A stretch of 17,554 bases of DNA, from contig CAZEIW010000159.1 in assembly GCA_964512305.1 (NCBI GenBank), positions 1-17,554 on the forward strand, read 5' to 3'. The position numbers and the translations under genes are program-made. The notes under the pieces are model-generated. The model ran no database searches, had not been told where the DNA came from, and saw only the letters and a list, made by a program, of their open reading frames with translations. This DNA is from CAZEIW01 sp964512305. Lineage in GTDB: Bacteria; Pseudomonadota; Gammaproteobacteria; Burkholderiales; Burkholderiaceae_F. The first letter of the stretch is position 1. Every line of letters starts with the position of its first letter. This document shows positions 7,237 through 14,155 of the stretch, one piece after another.

Positions 7237-8358
7237 TCACAGCGGCGGGGCGTCGCTGTCCGGGGCGGCCCGTCGAACCTCGCCCGGCGGACCACCCACG
7301 CGTACTCCGTCATTGCGGCGCGGCCAGACCAGGTAGCCGAGCGTCAACGCGATCGCGCAACCCGCGACGGTGGCGGCAAACCGGTCGACCAGGATGTCAA
7401 GCGAGGGCACACGGCCGAGGTCCATCAGCAGCATCACGAGAGGCGTCATGACCGCGGCATACGCGGCGTAGTTGGCCTGCCTGGCGATCGGTCGGGCGGC
7501 CGCAAGCACTCCGGCCATGACAACCATGGTCCAGGCGGACGGCACCCAGACGAGCAGGGCCGCGGCAAGCGCGACCCCGACCGCGGTTCCGCCTGCGCGC
7601 TGCAGCGCGCGCACCCAGGATTCCGGCAGCCCGCGCTGCACGACGAGCGCGACCGTCAATGCGGCCCAGGCCGTCGCGCGCGGCGCATGCCAGACGGCCT
7701 GCAGCGCCTCGGCCGCAGCCAGGCACAGCGCGATGCGCAGCGCGTATTGCCAGCCAGGCATTGTGCCCAGCGAGCGCACCCACCGTTTCACTCGCCGCCG
7801 CCACGGCGGCGGCACGCCTTCGCTGCCAGGCGCTGGCGGCCGCGACTCGGATTCGAGGCCGAGGATCCGAAAGAGCGGGGGCAGCAGCCGGTGGAGGGCA
7901 CCTGCCCAGCAGGCACCCAGCGCGAACAGCAGCATGGCGCCAAGAGGATCGCCTGCGCGTGACGCCTGCTGCGCCATCCCGGCCGCCATCGTCAGGAACA
8001 CGATGAATCGCGTGGACGCGCGGGCGGCCGGCCGGCTGATGCCGCCCAGCAAACCCGCGACGGCGGCCAGCGCGGGAACGCTGAAGCCCGGCTGGCCTTC
8101 CCGGCCGCCAAGGGCGGTACCGATTCCAAAGGCGAGACTGCCAGCGATCAGCTGGAGGATCGAATCCCTCCATGGCCGCCCCGCGACCTCCCGGCCGCCG
8201 CCCTCAACCGGCGCGAGCCCGCCGATCGCCGCCAGCATGCCCAGTTCCGAATGACCCGCCGCGGCACCCGCCGCGATCGGACCTCCGATCCCGAGCACCG
8301 CCACCACGACGACCGAAGGACGCAGTCCGCTCCGGTGCCACCCGTCCGGGACGGTCAC
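7237..8358 (-). CDS. FUSC-family inner-membrane protein (aromatic-acid-exporter-like)
   Basis: 373 residues from a GTG at 8358 that overlaps the kinase stop as GTGA. This start is preferred because the frame upstream of it is antisense-like, Arg-rich filler. The protein has two hydrophobic halves. Helices lie around residues 14-35, 66-84, 95-110, 117-131 and 139-156. A basic cytoplasmic loop follows at about 165-200. A second block at about 204-346 has the FUSC_2 look: R-I-A-L-C-L-A-A-A, then R-A-T-A-W-A-A-L-T-V-A-L-V, R-A-x-x-R-A-G-G-T-A-V-G and a terminal G-Y-L-V-W-P. FUSC proteins include AaeB-type efflux of hydroxylated aromatic acids and YccS/YhfK-like proteins. Classic members are about 650-700 residues, so this is a compact form. 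Its coupling to a sugar-acid kinase is unusual. The substrate is unknown; organic-acid efflux is an inference. Confidence 0.8.
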   Translation of the reverse strand: MTVPDGWHRSGLRPSVVVVAVLGIGGPIAAGAAAGHSELGMLAAIGGLAPVEGGGREVAGRPWRDSILQLIAGSLAFGIGTALGGREGQPGFSVPALAAVAGLLGGISRPAARASTRFIVFLTMAAGMAQQASRAGDPLGAMLLFALGACWAGALHRLLPPLFRILGLESESRPPAPGSEGVPPPWRRRVKRWVRSLGTMPGWQYALRIALCLAAAEALQAVWHAPRATAWAALTVALVVQRGLPESWVRALQRAGGTAVGVALAAALLVWVPSAWTMVVMAGVLAAARPIARQANYAAYAAVMTPLVMLLMDLGRVPSLDILVDRFAATVAGCAIALTLGYLVWPRRNDGVRVGGPPGEVRRAAPDSDAPPL

Positions 8359-9320
8359 AAGCTGTCGGCGGAGCGCTTCGCCGCCGCGGCCAGGAACTGC
8401 GCGACGCGTTGGGCCGTCGGCAGAGGCGCCACCGCCCCATAGCCGGTCGTAGTCAGTGCCGCCGCCGCGCTCGCCCAGCGCGCGGCCGACCCGAGGTCGT
8501 CGCCGGCAGCCAGCCTTGCCAGCAGGGCTCCGTCGAAACAGTCGCCGGCACCGGTCGCGTCGACGGCATCGACCGCGAACGCCGCGATCCGCCGGCGGCC
8601 CGTGGCATCGGATATCCATGAACCGGTCTTTCCGAGCTTGAGCACGACCGTCCCGGCGCCCTGCCGATGGCACCAGTCGAGAATCGAATCGGGGTCCTCC
8701 TCACCCGACAGCCGCTGCACGTCGTCGAGACTGGGCAGGAAGTAGTCGCAGCGCGGGATCGTCGCCAGGATGGCGGCGCGCGCCTGTTCGAGCGTCCAGA
8801 GCCGCAGTCGCAGGTTGGGGTCGTACGCGACCTTGACCCCCGCCGCGCGCGCGATCTCGACGGCACGCGAGACAGTCTCGAGCGCCGACGGGCTGATCGC
8901 CTGGCTGATGCCCGACACGTGCAGGTATCGCGCGCGCTCGATCAGCTGCGCGGGGACGTCGCCGGGCCGCATGCGGCTTGCCGCGGACCCGGCGCGCAGG
9001 TAGCTGAACGCGTGCCCCTCGCGAGTGTGGGTGACGAAGTAGACGCCCGTCGGCGCGCCGGCATCGACGGCGACGCCCTGCGCGTCGATCCCCTCGGCAT
9101 GCCAGAGCTCGAGCAGCATGCGCCCGAACGCGTCGTCGCCCACCTTCGAGATGTAGGCGCCTTTCGCGCCCAGCCGCGCCGCGGCGATCAGCGCGTTCGA
9201 AGTGTCGCCGCCGAAACCCTGCAGATACGTGCGTCCGCCGCCGGCGCCGGTCTGATTGAATTCGATCATCGCCTCGCCGATGGCGACGATGTCGATCGCC
9301 GGGGCCGCCGGATGCGCCAT
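8355..9320 (-). CDS. kdgK: 2-keto-3-deoxygluconate kinase (PfkB family)
   Basis: 321 residues, typical for the ribokinase/PfkB fold. The ATG at 9320 has GGGAGG 6 nt upstream. The N-terminal block G-E-A-M-I-E-F-N at 15-22, then G-F-G-G-D-T-S-N-A at 35-43 (PfkB substrate-binding G-G region), and S-K-V-G-D-D-A-F-G-R-M at 58-68 are characteristic of KDG kinases. PfkB signature 2, D-A-T-G-A-G-D-C-F-D-G at 254-264, contains the catalytic base D260. It phosphorylates 2-keto-3-deoxy-D-gluconate with ATP to KDPG, the product later cleaved by KDPG aldolase. The ManD dehydratase two genes upstream makes exactly this substrate, which supports KDG over other sugars. It is followed with a 4-bp overlap by the FUSC gene. 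Confidence 0.88.
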   Translation of the reverse strand: MAHPAAPAIDIVAIGEAMIEFNQTGAGGGRTYLQGFGGDTSNALIAAARLGAKGAYISKVGDDAFGRMLLELWHAEGIDAQGVAVDAGAPTGVYFVTHTREGHAFSYLRAGSAASRMRPGDVPAQLIERARYLHVSGISQAISPSALETVSRAVEIARAAGVKVAYDPNLRLRLWTLEQARAAILATIPRCDYFLPSLDDVQRLSGEEDPDSILDWCHRQGAGTVVLKLGKTGSWISDATGRRRIAAFAVDAVDATGAGDCFDGALLARLAAGDDLGSAARWASAAAALTTTGYGAVAPLPTAQRVAQFLAAAAKRSADSL

Positions 9321-9348
9321 CGATCCCTCCCGTTGCGCGGCGCGCGGC

Positions 9349-10383
9349 TCAAACGTCGCGGTCGAATTCGAGCAGCACCTTGCAGGCGTGCTCGGGATTG
9401 CGCTCGACGACCTCGAAGGCGTCGACGACGTCGCGAAAACCGATCCGATGGGTGATGATCCTTTCCGGGTGCACGAGCCCCTTCGCGATCCATTCGATCA
9501 CCCGCGGGAACATCGCGCAATTGAGGCGCGAAGCGTAGAGCGTGAGTTCCTTCCTGGTGAGCTCCTGCTGCACGATCGCCGATGGGTGCGTCGAGAAGCC
9601 GAGCACCCCGATGCGGCCGGCCGGCGCCGCGATCGCCACCGCCTCCTCCAGGATGCTCGGATGGCCGACGGCGTCGAAGATCAGCGTCGGCCCGCGCTCG
9701 AGCCCGCGCCTGGCGAGCGCCTCTGCCAGCGGCTCGCGCGCCGTGTTGATCACGTCGTCGGCGCCGGCCCCGCACGCGCGCGCCAGCTCGAGGCGCTGGT
9801 CGATGCGATCCGTGATCAGCGCGCGCACGCCGTACACGCCGCGCAGCGTCTGCAGCAGATTGAGGCCGACCGGACCGGCACCGTAGATCAGGGCCGTGTC
9901 GCTCGGATGCACCCCGGTGCGGCCGGTGACGTTCGCCGCGACGGCGAACGGTTCGATGATCGCCGCGGCAGCCTCCTGCACGCGGGCGGGAATCGGGTAC
10001 GCGTTGGGCGCCGGCGCGCACATGTACTCGGCGAATCCGCCGTCGCGGTGCACGCCGATCACCTGCAGGTGGTGGCACACGTTGCGGCGCCCGACCATGC
10101 AGGCGTGGCAGTGGCCGCAGCTCACCACCGGGTCGACGGCAACCATCTCGCCGACGCGCGCCGCATCGACGCCGTCGCCGACCGCATCGATCCGGCCGAC
10201 GAACTCGTGGCCGATCACCCGCGGGTAGACGACGAACGGGTTCTTCCCGTGCAGGATGTGCACGTCGGAGCCGCAGATGCCCGCGAAGCGGACGCGCACC
10301 CGCACCTCGCCGGGCCCCGGCTGCGGCTGCGGACGCTCGAGCACGGCGATGCGGTTGGGCTGCTCGACCACGACACTGAGCAT
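9349..10383 (-). CDS. rspB: RspB-type zinc-dependent sugar-acid dehydrogenase (probable L-gulonate 5-dehydrogenase)
   Basis: 344 residues, medium-chain dehydrogenase/reductase family. The ATG at 10383 has AAGGAG 5 nt upstream and lies 19 bp after the ManD gene. Catalytic zinc ligands are C37 (A-G-I-C-G-S-D), H59 and E60 (G-H-E), with E144 in I-E-P-F. The structural zinc lobe has four cysteines at 89, 92, 95 and 103. The NAD(P)-binding glycine motif is G168-A-G-P-V-G173. Colinear stretches with E. coli RspB include N-P-F, Y-P-R-V-I-G-H-E-F, V-A-V-D-P-V-V-S-C-G-H-C and C-K-V-L-L. Relatives beside ManD-type dehydratases oxidise L-gulonate (or L-idonate) at C5 to D-fructuronate (or the keto-acid epimer). 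UxuB in the divergent operon would then reduce fructuronate. The exact substrate remains inferred. Confidence 0.85.
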   Translation of the reverse strand: MLSVVVEQPNRIAVLERPQPQPGPGEVRVRVRFAGICGSDVHILHGKNPFVVYPRVIGHEFVGRIDAVGDGVDAARVGEMVAVDPVVSCGHCHACMVGRRNVCHHLQVIGVHRDGGFAEYMCAPAPNAYPIPARVQEAAAAIIEPFAVAANVTGRTGVHPSDTALIYGAGPVGLNLLQTLRGVYGVRALITDRIDQRLELARACGAGADDVINTAREPLAEALARRGLERGPTLIFDAVGHPSILEEAVAIAAPAGRIGVLGFSTHPSAIVQQELTRKELTLYASRLNCAMFPRVIEWIAKGLVHPERIITHRIGFRDVVDAFEVVERNPEHACKVLLEFDRDV

Positions 10384-10402
10384 TTGGACTCCTTGTTTCC
10401 GG

Positions 10403-11611
10403 TTACCAGTTCCACATCGAGCCGTCGCGCAGCCGCGCGACCGGCAGATAGGCGCGTTCGTAGGGGTAGCGCGCCGCCAGTTCCTCGTCGATCTCGACCC
10501 CCAACCCCGGGACCTCGTCCATCACGAGGTAGCCGCCCTCGAAGCGGTAGTTGTGGGGGAACACCTCGTCGGTGGCAGCCGCGTGCGGCATCAGCTCCTG
10601 GATGCCGAAATTGGGCACCCAGAGGCCGAAGTTGACGGCCGCCGCCATGCATACCGGCGACAGGTCGGTCGCGCCGTGAAAGCCGGTGCGAACCTGGTAC
10701 ATGGCCGCGAAGTCCGCGATCCGGCGCACGTGGGTGATGCCGCCCGCGTGCACGATCGTCGCCCGTATGTAGTCGATCAGCTGCTCGCGGATCAGGTCCT
10801 TGCAGTCCCAGATCGAGCTGAAGACCTCGCCCACGGCCAGCGGGGTCGTCGTGTGGCGGCGGATCAGGCGGAACGACTCCTGGTTCTCCGCCGGGGTCGC
10901 GTCCTCGAGCCAGAACAGGCGGAACGGTTCGGCATCGCGCCCGAGCCGGGCCGCCTCGATCGGCGTGAGCCGGTGGTGGGCGTCGTGCAGCATGTGGAAG
11001 TCGTAGCCGTGCGCCTCGCGCACCTTGCGGAAGAGCTCGGGGGTGTGGCGCAGATACAGCGCCGTATCCCACGACTCCTCGGGAGGCAGGCCCTTCTCGG
11101 CCGGCTCGTACGCCCCCGGCCGCTTGCCGACGCCGTACACCTTCTCGAGGCCGGGAACGCCCGACTGCACGCGCACGGCCTTGTAGCCCCGCTCGAGGTA
11201 GCGGCCGACGGCTTCCACCGTGCCCGCATGGTCGTTCCCGTTCGCATGGCCGTAGACCATCACGCCGGCGCGGCTGCGCCCGCCGAGCAGCTGGTACACG
11301 GGCATGCCGGCGAGCTTGCCCTTGATGTCCCACAGCGCGACGTCGACCGCGGCGATCGCCGCCATCGTCACCGGCCCGCGCCGCCAGTAGGCGCCCCGAT
11401 ACAGGTACTGCCAGATGTCCTCGATGTCGCGCGGATCGCGGCCGATGAGGCACGGAATCACGTGCTCGTCGAGATAGGCCCTGACGGCCAGCTCGCGGCC
11501 GTTGAGCGTGGCGTCCCCCAGGCCGTGGACGCCCTCGTCGGTGACGATCTTCAAAGTGACGAAGTTGCGCCCCGGGCAGCAGACGATGGTATAGGCTCGT
11601 TCGATTTTCAT
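10403..11611 (-). CDS. manD: D-mannonate dehydratase, enolase superfamily ManD/RspA type
   Basis: 402 residues, the usual ManD length. The ATG at 11611 is chosen because the family begins M-K-I; its Shine-Dalgarno is weak. An alternative TTG at 11641 overlaps the regulator's stop (TTGA) and would add 10 residues, so coupling is possible. The protein is nearly colinear with E. coli RspA: C-P-G-R-N-F-V-T-L-K-I at the start, Y-W-R-R-G-P-V-T-M at 75-83 and W-V-P-N-F-G in the C-terminal region. Metal ligands D210, E236 and E262, the catalytic His in D-A-H (H212), and R147 and Y159 all fall at the numbering I recall for characterised ManD enzymes. Residue 314 is Ala (H-G-A-T-D), whereas RspA has Pro. 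It dehydrates D-mannonate to 2-keto-3-deoxy-D-gluconate. The kinase in the same operon uses that product. Confidence 0.93.
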   Translation of the reverse strand: MKIERAYTIVCCPGRNFVTLKIVTDEGVHGLGDATLNGRELAVRAYLDEHVIPCLIGRDPRDIEDIWQYLYRGAYWRRGPVTMAAIAAVDVALWDIKGKLAGMPVYQLLGGRSRAGVMVYGHANGNDHAGTVEAVGRYLERGYKAVRVQSGVPGLEKVYGVGKRPGAYEPAEKGLPPEESWDTALYLRHTPELFRKVREAHGYDFHMLHDAHHRLTPIEAARLGRDAEPFRLFWLEDATPAENQESFRLIRRHTTTPLAVGEVFSSIWDCKDLIREQLIDYIRATIVHAGGITHVRRIADFAAMYQVRTGFHGATDLSPVCMAAAVNFGLWVPNFGIQELMPHAAATDEVFPHNYRFEGGYLVMDEVPGLGVEIDEELAARYPYERAYLPVARLRDGSMWNW

Positions 11612-11637
11612 GGTCGCATGCGGTTGGTGGTCCCGGC

Positions 11638-12399
11638 TCAATCCCGGAAGAAGCCTTCAGGCGTGTTCGCGCGCAGCAGCTCGAGGTCCTCCGCGACCGA
11701 GTCGACGTGCTGGCGGATCAGCTTCGCCACGCCCGGGCCGTCGTGCGCGGCAAGCCGCGCCACCAGCGACTGGTGCTCGCGCAGCGCGCGTGCCGCGTGC
11801 TTCGCCACGCGGTCGAGGAGCAGGAAGCGCACGCGGTCGAGGTGCACCTTGACGCCGGCGACCAGGGTCCAGACGCGCTCGCGTCCGGTGAAGCGGAAGA
11901 ACAGCGAGTGCATCGTCTCGTCGAGGCGGAAGAACTCGTCCGCGCGCCCGGCTTCCACCGCGGCGCGCTGCAACGCGAGCACGCGCCGGAGCTCGACGAC
12001 CTGCGGCGGCGCGATCGTCCGGACCAGTTCCTGCAGGTTCGCGATCTCGAGGGCGCGGCGGATGAACCGCCCCTCGTGGATCAGCGTCACCCGCACCGGT
12101 GCGACCACGGTGCCGACCTGAGGGTAGACGTCGACCAGGTTCTCCTGCGCCAGCTGCCTCAGCGCCTCGCGCACCGGCTGCCGGCTGACGCCGGCCGCGA
12201 GCGCCACCGTCGCCTCCGACAGCGCGGTCCCGGGCGCCAGCGCGCCCGAGACGATCGCGTCGCGCAGGCGCGCCTCGACCTGGTCCGAGTACGACTGCCT
12301 CGGATCGAGCGCCCCGCCCGCGAGCGCCGCCGCCACCGGATCCCGCGCCGGGTCCGCGGCGGGCCGGGGCGCGGTCTGCAACGCTAGCTGGCGTGCCAT
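11638..12399 (-). CDS. GntR-family (FadR/FCD) transcriptional regulator of the sugar-acid locus
   Basis: 253 residues. The ATG at 12399 is preceded by GGAGG (9 nt) and GGGAAG. A 35-residue Ala/Pro-rich extension precedes the winged helix at about 38-100, with the recognition-helix block V-S-R-Q-P-V-R-E-A-L-R-Q-L at 71-83. The C-terminal all-helical FCD ligand domain (about 110-240) carries the metal/ligand residues D160 and H164 (F-F-R-L-D-E-T-M-H), H209 (R-E-H-Q) and H231 (R-Q-H). FCD regulators of hexuronate and aldonate genes (UxuR, ExuR, LgoR) usually repress in the absence of a sugar-acid effector. It is the first gene of the leftward operon and faces the uxuB operon across the divergent control region, so it probably controls both and itself. 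The effector is unknown; an intermediate such as fructuronate or mannonate is a reasonable guess. Confidence 0.9.
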   Translation of the reverse strand: MARQLALQTAPRPAADPARDPVAAALAGGALDPRQSYSDQVEARLRDAIVSGALAPGTALSEATVALAAGVSRQPVREALRQLAQENLVDVYPQVGTVVAPVRVTLIHEGRFIRRALEIANLQELVRTIAPPQVVELRRVLALQRAAVEAGRADEFFRLDETMHSLFFRFTGRERVWTLVAGVKVHLDRVRFLLLDRVAKHAARALREHQSLVARLAAHDGPGVAKLIRQHVDSVAEDLELLRANTPEGFFRD

Positions 12400-12473
12400 C
12401 TTCCCTGCCTCCGTCGGATGCCCCGCGGACCCGCCCGCGATTTCCCGCCGCGGGGCCCCGGGCGTCAGGCGGA

Positions 12474-12502
12474 AGTATTCTGGACTACTAGTATGGTGTC
12501 AA
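12474..12502 (-). promoter_or_regulatory. Leftward sigma-70-like promoter for the gntR-manD operon
   Basis: On the minus strand a perfect -35 TTGACA (12502-12497) is followed after exactly 17 nt by AATACT (12479-12474), four of six -10 bases. Transcription would start about 70 bp upstream of the gntR ATG. The repeated box CCATACTAGT fills the spacer immediately after the -35, where a bound repressor would block RNA polymerase. Confidence 0.6.
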
Positions 12503-12545
12503 GCCCCAAAAATTGAAAAAGTGCTTGACAACCTACCATACTAGT
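12487..12545. repeat. Mirror-image -35/operator repeats in the divergent control region
   Basis: The left arm at 12487-12503, read on the minus strand, is CTTGACA followed directly by CCATACTAGT. The right arm at 12524-12545, read on the plus strand, is CTTGACA, five extra bases (ACCTA), then CCATACTAGT. The arms are separated by an AT-rich 20-nt core at 12504-12523. Each promoter therefore carries its own copy of the same 10-bp box just downstream of its -35 element. The shared 10-mer is the best candidate operator for the adjacent GntR/FCD regulator, and two copies could allow looping or cooperative binding. Binding by this regulator is inferred. Confidence 0.65.
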
Positions 12546-12555
12546 CTTTTAGACT
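12525..12555 (+). promoter_or_regulatory. Rightward sigma-70-like promoter for the uxuB-TRAP operon
   Basis: A perfect -35 TTGACA lies at 12525-12530. Candidate -10 elements are TTTAGA at 12548-12553 (17-nt spacing, three matches) or TAGACT at 12550-12555 (19-nt spacing, four matches). The non-ideal -10 suggests a promoter that is weak or needs activation. The box CCATACTAGT at 12536-12545 lies in the spacer. Either choice gives a leader of about 65 nt before the uxuB start codon. Confidence 0.55.
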
Positions 12556-12556
12556 A
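12542..12556. promoter_or_regulatory. Palindrome overlapping the rightward -10 element
   Basis: TAGTCT-TTT-AGACTA is a perfect 6-bp inverted repeat with a 3-nt centre. It overlaps both the end of the CCATACTAGT box and the -10 of the uxuB promoter. The ends read TAGT...ACTA, loosely like the T-N-G-T...A-C-N-A layout of FCD-regulator operators but with wider spacing. It has no counterpart on the leftward side, so it could give the two promoters different control. Confidence 0.4.
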
Positions 12557-12570
12557 CAAGAATATTCGAA

Positions 12571-12596
12571 CCGCCGGCCACCCTCGCCGCCGGCGG
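12571..12596 (+). other. GC hairpin in the leader of the uxuB mRNA
   Basis: CCGCCGGC at 12571-12578 and GCCGGCGG at 12589-12596 are perfect 8-bp complements around a 10-nt loop. It sits in the 5' leader, 15 nt before the Shine-Dalgarno AAGGAG. No T-run follows, so it is not an obvious attenuator. It could stabilise the message or influence ribosome access. Confidence 0.4.
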
Positions 12597-12611
12597 CACC
12601 CAGGCAGTGCC

Positions 12612-12629
12612 AAGGAGATGCAGGTCGTG
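12612..12629 (+). promoter_or_regulatory. uxuB: Ribosome binding site that selects the GTG start of uxuB
   Basis: AAGGAG at 12612-12617 directly abuts an in-frame ATG at 12618, which is too close to be used. The next in-frame start is the GTG at 12627, 9 nt from the Shine-Dalgarno, which is near-ideal spacing. The GTG is therefore preferred; the ATG would add only three residues. Confidence 0.6.
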
Positions 12630-14096
12630 ACCCCGCCGTTGCCCCGTCTTTCGCCCGACCGGCTGGCCTCGCTCCGCCCCGGCGTTGCCCTGCCCTCCTA
12701 CGACCGCGCCGCGGTCCGCACCGGCATCGTCCACCTCGGCCTCGGCGCGTTTCACCGCGCGCACCAGGCGCTGTATACGGACGCGGTTCTGGCCGCCGGC
12801 GACCGGCGCTGGGGGATCGCCGGCGTGAGCCTGCGCAGCCCCGCTCCGGCCGGCGCGCTGACGCCGCAGGGCGGCCTGTATTCGGTGACCGAACGCGATG
12901 CCGGCCCGCCCCGCTCCCGCGTCGTCGGCTCGGTCCTGAGCGCGCTCCATGCCCCCACCGCCCTGCCGCAGGTCCTGGACGCGATTTCCGACCCCGACGT
13001 CCAGGTCGTGACCATCACCGTCACCGAGAAGGGCTATTGCCTGCAGCCTGCGGGCGGCGGCCTCGATTTCGGCCACGAGGACGTCGTCCACGATCTCGCG
13101 CACCCGGAGGTCCCGCGCTCCACGATCGGCGTGCTGGCGGCCGGCATCAGGCGCCGGCCCGCGGGCGCCGCACTGACCGTGCTTTGCTGCGACAACATCG
13201 CCGACAACGGGCCCGCGATCCAACGGCTGGCGTCGCAGTACGCGCGCCGCGTCGACGCCGCGCTGGCGGACCGCATCGAGACGGCAATCGCGTTTCCCAG
13301 CACGATGGTCGACCGCATCGTTCCGGCGGCGACCGCCGAGTCGCTCGACCTGGCCGAACGACTGCTCGGACTGCGCGACGAGGCCGCGATCGTGTGCGAA
13401 GCGTTCTCGCAGTGGGTCATCGAGGATCGCTTCGCGGGCGCGCGGCCGCAGTGGGAGCGCGCGGGCGCCTTGTTCACCGGCGACGTGCGGCCGTTCCAGG
13501 CCATGAAGCTGCGGCTGCTCAATGGCACCCACTCCGCGATCGCCTATCTCGGCCAGCTGCGCGGCCTGCGCACCGTGGCCGATGCGATGGCGGATCCTGC
13601 GATCGAACCTTTCGTTCGCGAGCTGATGCTGGACGATCTGCGCGCGACCATCGCCGCGCCGCCGGCCTTCGACGTGCCGCGCTACTGCGGCGAGTTGCTT
13701 CAACGCTTCCGCAATCCGACCCTCGGACATCGCACCGGGCAGATCGCGATGGACGGCACGCAGAAGGTGCCGGTTCGCTGGCTGCCGCCGCTGCGCGAGA
13801 GCCTGCGCGCCGGCATCGAGCGGCCGCGGCTGGAGCGCGCGCTCGCCGCGTGGCTGCACTACCTGCGCGAAGGACGCAGCGACTCCGGGGAGGACTTGAA
13901 GATCGAGGATGCCGGCGCACCGGCGCTCGCGGCGCGGCTGCGCGCCACGCCCGACGCGGCGGCCGCGGTCCGCTCGGCGCTGACGCACGCGAGCGTCTTC
14001 GGCAACGAGTCCTGGCCCGAGCCGTTCGTCGCGCGGCTCGCCGCGCATTTGGCGGCGCTGCGCCGCGGCGGGGTCGCCGCCCTGCTCGCGCGCTAG
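12627..14096 (+). CDS. uxuB: Fructuronate reductase / D-mannonate oxidoreductase (mannitol dehydrogenase family)
   Basis: 489 residues from GTG at 12627, close to UxuB length. The frame opens at 12513, but that lies inside the promoter. The N-terminal Rossmann signature G-L-G-A-F-H-R-A-H is at 38-46, with A-L-Y-T-D behind it. C-D-N-I-A-D-N-G starts near 188, and F-P-S-T-M-V-D-R-I-V-P follows. The polyol-dehydrogenase catalytic motif K-x4-N-x2-H is K294, N299, H302. The segment Q-W-V-I-E-D-R-F and the motif region M-K-L-R-L-L-N-G-T-H-S-A-I-A-Y-L-G are typical of UxuB. It reduces D-fructuronate to D-mannonate with NADH, the substrate of the divergently encoded ManD. Mannitol or arabinitol oxidation is the alternative for this family, but the ManD/KDG-kinase context favours fructuronate. 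It heads the rightward operon, 59 bp before the TRAP binding protein. Confidence 0.88.
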   Translation: MTPPLPRLSPDRLASLRPGVALPSYDRAAVRTGIVHLGLGAFHRAHQALYTDAVLAAGDRRWGIAGVSLRSPAPAGALTPQGGLYSVTERDAGPPRSRVVGSVLSALHAPTALPQVLDAISDPDVQVVTITVTEKGYCLQPAGGGLDFGHEDVVHDLAHPEVPRSTIGVLAAGIRRRPAGAALTVLCCDNIADNGPAIQRLASQYARRVDAALADRIETAIAFPSTMVDRIVPAATAESLDLAERLLGLRDEAAIVCEAFSQWVIEDRFAGARPQWERAGALFTGDVRPFQAMKLRLLNGTHSAIAYLGQLRGLRTVADAMADPAIEPFVRELMLDDLRATIAAPPAFDVPRYCGELLQRFRNPTLGHRTGQIAMDGTQKVPVRWLPPLRESLRAGIERPRLERALAAWLHYLREGRSDSGEDLKIEDAGAPALAARLRATPDAAAAVRSALTHASVFGNESWPEPFVARLAAHLAALRRGGVAALLAR

Positions 14097-14155
14097 CCGA
14101 TCCGGACCCGCACCCTTCTCACGACCGATCACGGCAATCCCAAGGAGACATGAAG

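Noticed and set aside
8359..8673. Extending the FUSC protein upstream to 8673
   Set aside because: The extra residues are an Arg-rich shadow of the kinase gene in another frame, while the GTGA overlap gives a normal coupled start.
10256..12121. A 621-codon plus-strand open frame opposite manD and gntR
   Set aside because: Antisense to two strongly recognised enzymes/regulators; its composition is Arg/His/Asp/Ala-rich without motifs.
12487..12545. Reading the inverted repeat as mobile-element ends or an attachment site
   Set aside because: The arms contain -35 elements, sit symmetrically between divergent genes, and enclose only 20 nt with no target duplication or recombinase nearby, so a regulatory role fits better.
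12513..12626. Extending uxuB upstream to the TTG at 12513
   Set aside because: That start lies between the two -35 elements, so it would precede the transcript start. The added residues are unlike the family, and there is no Shine-Dalgarno.
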